Of a stretch of DNA of 5,945 nucleotides, positions 1 through 5,945 are shown one piece after another. The translations under genes and the position numbers were made by a program. The stretch is from Rhodococcus sp. IITR03 (GTDB lineage: Bacteria > Actinomycetota > Actinomycetes > Mycobacteriales > Mycobacteriaceae). The stretch covers positions 2,148,312 to 2,154,256 of the forward strand of contig LATQ01000001.1 of NCBI GenBank assembly GCA_001017865.1, written 5' to 3'. Under the pieces are notes generated by a model, which ran no database searches, had not been told where the DNA came from, and saw only the letters and a program-made list of their open reading frames with translations. Position 1 is the first letter of the stretch, and every line of letters starts with the position of its first letter.

Positions 1-119
1 TGCGTGCTCGGTGTCGGGCTGGCGGCCCTCGCGGCGTCGTGTGGGCGCTCGATCTGCGGCTCGCCGCCCGGATGCGTGCGCGTTCGGCTACAGCGACCGG
101 CGGACCGGCAACAGCCTGA
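1..119 (+). CDS. C-terminal tail of a probable integral membrane protein (partial, one frame change)
   Basis: The first 33 or so bases read in frame 1 as a hydrophobic stretch (CVLGVGLAALA). A single base appears to be missing near 34-38 (GCGGCGTC, probably GCGGGCGTC). The reading then continues in frame 3 as GVVWALDLRLAARMRAR and a polar Ala/Thr tail, ending at TGA 117-119. Joined, this gives 39 residues: one transmembrane helix followed by a positively charged, presumably cytoplasmic end, as is common at the C-terminus of transporters such as MFS permeases. Third positions are GC-rich on both sides of the join. The gene would converge on the LuxR-type regulator and overlap its last 32 bp. 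The family cannot be named from so little sequence, and the call depends on accepting the frame change. Confidence 0.45.
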   Translation, partial: RARCRAGGPRGVVWALDLRLAARMRARSATATGGPATA

Positions 120-2678
120 GATCGCGCGCCCGGCCGATCGCCTCCACCCGCGTGTGCACGCCGAGCTTGCGGTAGATGCTGCGCAACTGGGTCTTGATCG
201 TGTTGTGCGAGACGAACAACTTCTTCGCGATATCGGCGTGCGTCGATCCCAGCGCGAGCAACTCCAGCACGTCCGTCTCACGCCGGGACAGTTCGACGTG
301 GGTGACGGGTTCGGTGAAGACGGACCCGATCGCCTCGTCCGGGCCGATGGGACCGCCGAGTTCCGCGAGACGCCCGGCGACACCCTCGGCGAGAGTCGTG
401 AAGGCGCGGCGGTTGCCGAGGGCCTCGGCGAGGGTGCGGGCCCGCTGCCAGCTGCGTACCGCGGTGTCCTTCTCGTCGAGATCGAGGTGGGCGCTCGCTC
501 CATGAGCAACGCCTCGAGATGTGCGCGCGGGAAACCGCACTCCGTCCACGGAACGCGCTTGAGTTTCTTGAGCGCGACGTCGGGATGGCCGGTGAACAGT
601 TCGACGCGCGCGTTCGTCACCACGAGCATCGGATGGTTCTGCGGCGACTCCTCGGCGAGGGCGCGCGCGAGGTTGCCGTTGCCGAGCGCCAGCTGCAGGT
701 CGATCTCGGCGGCGCCGAGCAGGATGCGCGAGAACGCGCCGCGGTCGAACAGATCGTGGTGCGAGGCGATGAGCCGGTGGAGTTCGGTGAGTCCGTCGTA
801 GGCGTTGCCCGTCGCCAGGTTGTAGTAGGCCCGGCCGTAGGCGACGAATCCCCAGAGTTCCTCCGAGACCCGCGGGACGCCGAGCTCGTCGAGATATCCG
901 ACGGCACGGTCGAGCTCGAGCGAGTCGAGGTGGACGAGCGTGGACGCAACCCGACCACCCACCTTGACCATCTCTCCCCAGCGGCCCTCCGTGGGCTCGG
1001 CGTTGCTCTCGGTGCGCAGCCATTCGCGGGCGCGCGGATTGTCGCCGGTCACCGCCCAGTTCAGCGCCGAGCTTCCCGCGGCGTTCTGGATGACGAAGGC
1101 GATGTTCGCGGCGTAGGCACCGCGGTAGGCGCGGCGGAAGACGGTGGTGGACTCGGTCAGATATCCGGCGAGCTGGAGCGTGATCGCCCACTGCACTCGC
1201 AGCAGAGGGAGCTGCGGGCCGAGATCGTCGGGCCGGTGTTCGAGGATCGAATGGACGAGTGGACGCAACAGGAGCGTCAACCGCGCGGCCTCACCGAATT
1301 CGCCCGAGACCCGCAGGTCAGGGTCTGCACCGTCGCGACGTACACGGCCTGGGCGGCCCCGGGTGTCTTCCCGAGCTCGGCGAGTTCGTCGGGATCCGTG
1401 GGCAGGGAGGCGTGCAGGATCGAATGTTCGTCGAGCATCTGCGTGAACAGCGCGCGACCGGCCTGGACCGACGGGTGGTCGCCGAGCTCCTGGTCGGGGA
1501 TCTGCCGGAGCACCTTGACGAGAACGTCGAAGGAACTGTCGACCATGCGCGCCCAGGATTCCTCGACGATCGCCACGGCGGTCTCCCAGTCGCCGGCCTC
1601 GACCGCGTAGATCGACGCCTCGGCGGGCTTGCCGGCGTCGCGGTGCGCCCGGGCGAGTTCGACGAGCAGGGCGTCGACATGTCCGGGGCGCTCCCGGCGG
1701 GAGATGTCGAGCACGCACGAACGGACGGCGTCGGGCCACCGCCATGTCCGGGGATCGTCGAAGGGCGAATCCATCACGAGGCCTGCCGCGGCGAGCATGG
1801 CCAGTGATGCTTCGGCATCCGCCGTGCCCGTCAGTTCGGCTGCCCGGTGGGCGGTGACACTGTGGGCAGCGGCGACCGAGAACGCGAACTCGCGGTGCGC
1901 GTCGTCGAGTTCGTCGAGCCGGTTCTCGACGTACGTCCGCACGAGGCGGGCCAGGGCAGGGGTCGGCAGTCCTCGGGAGTCGATCAGCGCTGCGGCCGGC
2001 TCCGGGCGACGACCGCGGCCGCCGAGACCAGGGTGGGCACACCGCCGAGTACGCGACACACGACCTCGCACTCGCTGTCGGTGCGCTCCGGTCCGGCATC
2101 GCGCAACAGCGTCGTCGTCTCCTCGACGGTGAAGGCGAGATCGGCCGCCGGGACGTACGTTGAGTCGATCCCGCGGAGGACGACCTCGGTCATGTCGGTG
2201 CTGTTGCCCGGCAGGCAGACGATCGCGTCGAGCCGTGGGCAGTGGTCGAGCAGCCGGAGGTTCCGTCGAGCACCTCGGCCGAGTTCTGCGGCGACACGCA
2301 GGCGAGCACGAGCAGGCAGGCCGACTTCAGATCGCGGAAGGTACGGACCACACGCTCGGTCGGGGAATCGTCGGGACCGCCGGTGGAGACCTCGACGGCC
2401 GGGTGGTCGGCGAGAACCTCGAGCACACGCTCGGACAGGTCGCCCTCGCCGTCGCCGGACGCGGCGAGTTCGGGGACCCAGACGATCGTGTGGTCGGGTG
2501 CGCCGCCCCGATGGAGCCATCCTGCAACGAGGGTCCGTTTGCCGAAGCCCGGGGGAGCGTCGATCACCGTCAGCGTGGAGCACCGGTCGAGACACGCGAA
2601 CAGTCGGGGCCGCGCCAGAGCCGAGGACAACGAACGCCACGCGGGTGCACCGACGCGAGGGGAGCCGGAAACACTCAC
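88..2678 (-). CDS. Large LuxR-family (MalT/LAL-like) transcriptional regulator, frame broken four times
   Basis: This is a probable DNA-binding regulator of about 864 residues, the usual size of the LAL/MalT-like group. Residues 15-35 (ending RPRLFACLD) and a P-loop-like APPGFGKRTL at about 41-50 form the N-terminal ATPase-like part. A long helical middle resembling TPR-like repeats follows. The C-terminal LuxR HTH (about 798-860) starts LSRRETDVLELLALG and carries HADIAKKLFVSHNTIKTQL, then IYRKLGVHTRVEAI. The coding frame changes near 2265, 1996, 1314 and 491. Each is explained by one missing base, and four restored bases make the length an exact 865 codons including TAG at 88-90. The start is the GTG at 2678, five bases after AAGGAG; a GTG six bases upstream would sit inside that ribosome site. 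The Walker A Ser/Thr after Lys is Arg, and no acidic Walker B is visible, so ATP hydrolysis is doubtful. The target genes are unknown. Confidence 0.85.
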
Positions 2679-2683
2679 GCGCA

Positions 2684-2689
2684 CTCCTT
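2684..2689 (-). promoter_or_regulatory. Ribosome binding site AAGGAG of the LuxR-type regulator
   Basis: The minus strand reads AAGGAG here, followed by five bases (TGCGC) and a GTG start at 2678. A GTG at 2684 is also in frame, but it shares its first G with the Shine-Dalgarno element and so is a poor start. The site therefore decides the start codon. Confidence 0.7.
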
Positions 2690-2715
2690 CGGAAGGCTAC
2701 CGGCCCATCTGCGCA

Positions 2716-2727
2716 GGCGTCGACGCC
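2716..2727. promoter_or_regulatory. Perfect 12-bp palindrome upstream of the regulator gene
   Basis: GGCGTCGACGCC is its own reverse complement and lies 38 bp upstream of the regulator's start codon, in a gap with no coding signal. The position would suit an operator or autoregulatory site. A palindrome of this size can arise by chance in GC-rich DNA, so the functional call is weak. Confidence 0.25.
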
Positions 2728-2778
2728 CGAGCAGCGTCCCCCCGACAGGCTCTTGGTCGATCACAGACTACCTGGTCC

Positions 2779-2829
2779 GTTGTCGTGAGGTGCGGTAACG
2801 ACAACCGTCGTGACGTGCGGTAACGACGG
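2779..2829. repeat. Tandem pair of palindromic repeats (25-bp period) with compensatory arm changes
   Basis: Two imperfect direct copies of 21 bp (2782-2802 and 2807-2827, 20 of 21 identical) are spaced 25 bp apart. Each is also an inverted repeat. Copy 1 has arms GTTGTCGT (2779-2786) and ACGACAAC (2798-2805) around an 11-base centre, GAGGTGCGGTA. Copy 2 has arms CCGTCGT (2805-2811) and ACGACGG (2823-2829) around GACGTGCGGTA. Where copy 1 has TT pairing with AA, copy 2 has CC pairing with GG, so the symmetry is kept although the sequence changed. The pair lies about 100 bp upstream of the LuxR-type gene and downstream of the zinc-ribbon gene's stop. It could be a double operator, a pair of RNA hairpins, or a fragment of a dispersed palindromic repeat family. 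Confidence 0.75.
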
Positions 2830-2881
2830 CAGCCCCGCACCCGGACCGTCGAGCGGACTCGACGGAGCGGGGCGGGGCTGC
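2829..2881. terminator. Nested GC-rich stem-loop, probable terminator of the zinc-ribbon gene
   Basis: An outer perfect 10-bp stem (GCAGCCCCGC at 2829-2838, GCGGGGCTGC at 2872-2881) encloses a perfect 8-bp inner stem (CCGTCGAG at 2846-2853, CTCGACGG at 2858-2865) with a CGGA tetraloop. It begins 35 bases past the minus-strand stop codon at 2917, the expected place for a transcription end. There is no T-run on either side, so this would be a U-less hairpin of the kind often predicted in high-GC actinobacteria. It directly abuts the two palindromic repeats to its left. Confidence 0.6.
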
Positions 2882-2916
2882 GGCGGTGCGGTCCGGCGAC
2901 TAGCTACCGGATGCGC

Positions 2917-3581
2917 TCAGACGTGCTTCTCGAGTGCGGCGAGGGTGCGCAGGATCGTCGCCTTCTGCTTCTCCAGATCGCTGCGGCGGGCGCGGGCGGC
3001 GAGGCCGTTCTGCTCGGCGACGAGCGCGAGCTGCGCGTCGATCGCAGAGAGCTGATCGAGCAGCGCGAGGCCCGGGTCTGGATCTCCTCGACGTCCACGG
3101 CACCCGTCCGGACCGGAGCCGCGGACTTCGCCGGCTTGGGCGAGGAGGACGAGGACGAGCTCCGGGTCGCGGAGGCCGGACGCGTCGACGTCTGCGCGGA
3201 GGAACCGGTGTGGCTCTCGGTGATCGCGGCGGCGCGGGGACGCAGGGCCTTGCGCACGAGTGCCGGGTCGGGCTGCTCGGCGAGACGGATGTCGTTGAGG
3301 GCGCGGCGGGCCTCGCGGGCGGCGAGGCGGTGCTCGTACTCCTCCTCGTCGTCGGACTGCAGGGTGCCGCCGATGGGGCGCAGGCCGTACATGCCCATGA
3401 ACTTGCGGGCCTCGTCGATGACGGCTTCGTGCTTACGGCATGTGGCACAGCGAGGTTCGTTGCGGAAGACCTCGACCGAGTCGGTGTCGCCACACCAGAC
3501 GCACGCACCCGGCGACCATCGTCGGACCGTTCGGATTGTCGCGTTTTCCGTAGGGGCTTCGAGAGTTTGCGCGTCGGTCAC
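2917..3581 (-). CDS. Zinc-ribbon plus coiled-coil protein of unknown function (one frame change)
   Basis: I do not recognise a named family. The protein is 221 residues once one base is restored near 3069-3075 (CCCGGGCC on the minus strand). Residues 27-48 hold two Cys pairs, CVWC (27-30) and CATC (45-48), 14 residues apart, a typical zinc ribbon. A conserved-looking helical segment follows (HEAVIDEARKFMGMYGLRPI, about 51-70), then an acidic and Arg-rich helix (77-118). Residues 121-160 are a Ser/Thr/Pro/Ala linker with seven consecutive Ser. From about 171 to the end (LALLDQLSAIDAQL to LRTLAALEKHV) the pattern is amphipathic and lacks Pro, indicating a coiled coil. The C-terminal part is only visible after the frame change, and its stop is TGA at 2917-2919. 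The start is the GTG at 3581, which has no clear ribosome site. A role in protein or nucleic-acid binding is a guess. Confidence 0.75.
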
Positions 3582-3738
3582 GAGGTGCCACTTTAGGTGA
3601 AAGCCGAGTTACGCAGGGGAGGGGGGTCTCGCATGACCTGCGACGATTTCGCGCGGCGTGACGAAGATCATCCCCGTCCCGGCGCGTCCTTCAAACCATT
3701 GCGCCACACAGCATTTCCATACCACCCGGTCTGCCGGA
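3582..3738. other. Intergenic gap between the DUF2461 gene and the zinc-ribbon gene
   Basis: No coding frame, tRNA or strong terminator hairpin can be supported here. The stretch has lower GC on its DUF2461 side (around 3690-3722) than its surroundings, and a GGGGAGGGGGG run at 3617-3627. It probably carries the promoter of the zinc-ribbon gene. It may also hold the transcript end of the glmU-prs-DUF2461 group. Confidence 0.5.
3590..3595 (-). promoter_or_regulatory. Possible -10 element (TAAAGT) for a leaderless zinc-ribbon gene transcript
   Basis: The minus strand carries TAAAGT, which fits the TANNNT consensus, ending eight bases before the GTG at 3581. Transcription would then start at or next to the start codon. 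That agrees with the absence of a Shine-Dalgarno sequence and with the frequency of leaderless mRNAs in actinobacteria. No convincing -35 hexamer is seen upstream. Confidence 0.3.
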
Positions 3739-4367
3739 TCACGTTGCGGTAGCAGCGGTGAGCCAGCGCACCAACGGCCGGAACTCGCGCCACACCGAAC
3801 GCACCTCCTCGAGGGTGCGCGGACTGTCGATCCACGGCGGGGAGATCTCGGTGCGGCCGGCCCACAGGGACCGGTGACGCATGAGTTCGATGCGGGGATG
3901 ATCGGCGTCCACGCCGCGCGGCCGGGACTTCAACCGGTCGCCGCCGATCTCGTATCCCGCGCGTTCGAGCTTGCGCACGATCCTTCCGAGCTCGGGGCCG
4001 CGACGGTCGTGATCGACCCCGGTCCGGTAACCGGCGATCTGATCGGACGAGCCGTGGAACAGGCCGGCGGCGACCCGCAACCCGGCAGCGTTGATCTCGA
4101 CGTAGTAGCCGACGCTCTGCGCGACGGAGACGAATCCGCCTGGTGGGTCTTGTACGGCAGCTTGTCCTTGCTGAACCGCACGTCGCGGTACGGGCGGAAG
4201 GCCTTGCCCTCCCCGAACTCCTCCTCGAGTTCCGCGAGTAGGGCAAGCATCGGGCCGCGCACGCAGTCGTCGTAGACGGCCTTGTGCGCGGCCCAGAATG
4301 CTTTGCTGTTGTCGGCCTCGAGATCGTCGTAGAAGTCGAGGGCCGCGACGGGAAATCCGGTGAACAC
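3739..4367 (-). CDS. DUF2461 / TIGR02453 family protein (one frame change)
   Basis: The 209-residue product matches the DUF2461 family in length and motifs: the opening FTGFPVAALDFYDDLEADN, then SKAFWAAHKAVYDD, FRPYRDVRFSKDKLPYKTHQ (about 57-76), GYYVEINAAGLRVAAGLF and LKSRPRGVDADHP. These are recalled family features; the biochemical role of the family is not established to my knowledge. The frame changes at about 4139-4140, immediately after YKTHQ. One missing base there (CAGGCGGA, probably CAGGGCGGA) gives HQGGFVSVAQS and restores the rest to the TGA at 3739-3741. The start is a GTG at 4367 without a good ribosome site, 33 bases after the prs stop, so cotranscription with or translation from the prs message is likely. 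The protein looks cytosolic, with no signal peptide or membrane segment. Confidence 0.85.
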
Positions 4368-4400
4368 CCGGACAAGTCTGCCCCGTCGTCGAGCGGAAGG

Positions 4401-5377
4401 TCAGGCGACCCCGTTGAACAGCGAGGTGACCGAGCCGTTCTCGAAGACCTCGCGGATCGTCTGCGCGAGCAGCGGAGCGATCGACAGCACGGTGAGGCAG
4501 TCGAACTGCTTCTCCGGCGGGATCGGCAGCGTGTTGGTGACGATGACCTCCTTGGCGCCGCACGAAGCGAGGCGCTCGGCGGCCGGGTCGGAGAGCACAC
4601 CGTGAGTGGCGGCGATGATGACGTCGCCCGCGCCGGCCTCCTTGAGGATCTTCACGGCGCCGGCGATGGTGCCGCCGGTGTCGATCATGTCGTCGATCAG
4701 GATGCAGGTGCGGCCGTCGACCTCACCGACCACGCGGTTCGACTTGACCTGGTTGGGAACCAGCGGGTCGCGAGTCTTGTGGATGAACGCCAGCGGCGCG
4801 CCACCGAGGGTGTCGGCCCACTTCTCGGCGACACGCACACGACCGGAGTCGGGGGAAACCACGGCGATGTTCTCGACGCCGTACTTGCCGCGGATGTACT
4901 CGGCGAGCTGGCCCTGGGCGTGCATGTGGTCGACCGGACCGTCGAAGAAGCCTGGATCTGATCGGTGTGCAGGTCGACCGTGATGATGCGGTCGGCGCCG
5001 GCGGTCTTGAGCAGATCGGCGATCAGGCGGGCGGAGATGGGCTCGCGGCCGCGGTGCTTCTTGTCCTGACGGGCGTAGGGGTAGAACGGCAGGATCGCGG
5101 TGATGCGCTTGGCCGAACCACGCTTGAGCGCATCGATCATGATGAGCTGTTCCATGACCCACTGGTTCAGCGGGAACGGATGGCTCTGCAGCACGAAGGC
5201 GTCCGAACCACGCACCGACTCCTCGAAACGCACGAACGTCTCACCGTTCGCGAAGTCCCGTGCCGTCTGCGGGGTGAGGGGGACGCCCAGTTCCTTCGCG
5301 ACCTGCTCCGCCAGCTCGGGATGGGCCCGGCCGGAGAAGAGCATCAAGTTCTTCTGGTTGTCGATCCAATTGGTCAC
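4401..5377 (-). CDS. prs: Ribose-phosphate pyrophosphokinase (PRPP synthetase; one frame change)
   Basis: This cytosolic enzyme makes 5-phosphoribosyl-1-diphosphate from ribose 5-phosphate and ATP, feeding purine, pyrimidine, His, Trp and NAD synthesis and, in mycolic-acid bacteria, decaprenylphosphoryl arabinose. Visible signatures are [21 protein letters not shown] (10-30), [17 protein letters not shown], the ATP-contacting [17 protein letters not shown] (about 102-118), VDLHTDQIQ (134-142) with its metal-site His, the flexible-loop KTRDP (201-205) and the PRPP-binding [13 protein letters not shown] (225-237). Restored length is 325 aa, like M. tuberculosis PrsA. The frame changes at codon 143, near 4951: the minus strand has CAGGCTTC where QGF needs CAGGGCTTC, so one G of a GGG is absent. 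The GTG start (5377-5375) shares GTGA with the glmU stop, indicating translational coupling. An AGAAGGA at 5390-5396 is a slightly distant ribosome site. Confidence 0.96.
5374..5377 (-). promoter_or_regulatory. GTGA overlap of the glmU stop and the prs start
   Basis: On the minus strand the prs start GTG occupies 5377-5375 and the glmU stop TGA occupies 5376-5374. The shared GTGA is a classic arrangement for translational coupling and shows that the two genes lie on one transcript. Confidence 0.85.
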
Positions 5378-5945
5378 TGGTTCTGGCCGTCCTTCTGGCG
5401 ATCGTGGTCGTGCTGCTGCTGTGCTCTCGATGCTGCCTCGGCAGCGGGGGTACCGGCGCGATTTCGCTGGACCCATCCTTCAATATTGCGCTGTGGCGTA
5501 CCCGACACCGCCAGCGCCCCCGGAGGAACGTCGCGACGGAGTACTGTGCCGGCGCCCGTGTAGGCGCCGTCGCCCACCGTGAGGGGAGCGACGAACATCG
5601 TGTCCGACCCGGTCCGGACGTGTGACCCGACGACCGTGCGGTACTTCTTCACGCCGTCGTAGTTGACGAACACGCTCGACGCTCCGATGTTGGAGTGCTC
5701 GCCGATCTCCGCGTCGCCGACATAGGTGAGGTGGGGGACCTTCGAATGCGCCCCGATCTGCGCGTTCTTAGTCTCGACGAAGGCGCCGAGCTTGCCGCAC
5801 GCGCCGAGTTCGGTGCCGGGACGCAGATAGGTGAACGGGCCCACCGTGGCCTCCGCGCCGATCACCGCGTCGGAGCCGTGGTGCGCACCACGGTGCACCG
5901 GCGCCGACCTGCACGTCGGTCAGCGTCGTGTCGGGGCCGATCTCC
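5374..5945 (-). CDS. glmU: GlmU, C-terminal acetyltransferase domain (partial, two frame changes)
   Basis: The bifunctional enzyme makes UDP-N-acetylglucosamine: the C-terminal domain acetylates glucosamine 1-phosphate and the N-terminal domain uridylates it. Only about 190 C-terminal residues are present, the start lying beyond the window's right edge. They form the left-handed beta-helix of hexapeptide repeats: [61 protein letters not shown] with the catalytic His, [32 protein letters not shown], then [11 protein letters not shown] polar Gln/Asp/His tail ends at TGA 5374-5376. Two bases are missing close together, near 5895-5897 and 5880-5881; restoring them turns the break into VGAG(A)[13 protein letters not shown], as expected for the family. 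A GTG at 5898 opens the downstream frame by chance and is not a real start. Confidence 0.95.

Noticed and set aside
519..1610. A 363-codon open frame on the plus strand
   Set aside because: It lies opposite the regulator gene and is Arg/Glu/Gly-rich without any recognisable motif. The opposite strand, with its frames joined, gives a coherent LuxR-family protein, so this is a high-GC shadow.
88..2678. The regulator as a genuine decayed pseudogene
   Set aside because: Four same-direction single-base losses restore an exact 865-codon gene with intact HTH and no internal stop, and the neighbouring essential genes carry the same type of break.
1847..2788. A 313-codon open frame on the plus strand ending near the tandem repeats
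   Set aside because: Its product is an Arg/Pro/Ser-rich low-complexity string typical of antisense frames, and it lies over the N-terminal half of the regulator.
2782..2827. A CRISPR array suggested by the 21-bp repeat
   Set aside because: There are only two copies, separated by four bases instead of a spacer, and no cas genes are nearby.
2911..3600. Two long overlapping plus-strand open frames opposite the zinc-ribbon gene
   Set aside because: The minus strand shows a Cys4 ribbon and a coiled coil with exact length closure after one base is restored; the plus frames show no domain.
3736..3760. A terminator after the DUF2461 stop from CCGG...CCGG
   Set aside because: The pairing is only four bases and there is no T-run, too weak to call.
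4940..4960. Programmed ribosomal frameshifting in prs
   Set aside because: Prs is not known to use it, no slippery heptamer is evident at the site, and a lost G in a GGG explains it together with the other breaks.
4284..4961. A 225-codon plus-strand open frame with a tidy amino-acid composition
   Set aside because: It is antisense to prs, whose family match is unambiguous. Antisense frames of conserved GC-rich genes often look protein-like.

Overview
The window is high-GC DNA that fits a mycolic-acid actinobacterium, probably Rhodococcus or a close relative. The evidence is GC-rich third codon positions, GTG starts, and GlmU and PrsA sequences that read like those of mycobacteria, nocardiae and rhodococci. 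The genus is inferred from recalled family sequences, not from a search.

Layout. Nearly all genes lie on the minus strand. From right to left they are: the C-terminal part of glmU (cut by the window edge); prs, which overlaps glmU at a GTGA; a DUF2461/TIGR02453-family gene; a 157-bp gap; a 221-residue protein with an N-terminal four-cysteine zinc ribbon, a Ser-rich linker and a C-terminal coiled coil; a 237-bp gap packed with stem-loops; and a large LuxR-type (MalT/LAL-like) regulator of about 864 residues. At the far left the 39-residue tail of a probable plus-strand membrane protein converges on the regulator and overlaps its end.

Reading frames. No minus-strand gene can be read in one frame as given. 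I count ten frame changes: two in glmU, one each in prs, DUF2461 and the zinc-ribbon gene, four in the regulator, and one in the left-edge fragment. Each is explained by one missing base, usually in a short G or C run. After restoring those bases every gene reads to its natural stop, and the lengths (prs 325 aa, regulator 864 aa, DUF2461 209 aa, zinc-ribbon protein 221 aa) fit. The simplest reading is base-deletion error in the sequence, not pseudogenes. The CDS spans below therefore bridge these frame changes.

Function. glmU and prs form a housekeeping unit: UDP-GlcNAc for the cell wall and PRPP for nucleotides, His, Trp and, in this group, arabinan precursors. The DUF2461 gene may be cotranscribed. 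The zinc-ribbon protein and the regulator look like separate units, divided by three back-to-back stem-loops at 2779-2881. Two of these are a tandem repeat with compensatory arm changes, the most interesting non-coding signal here.
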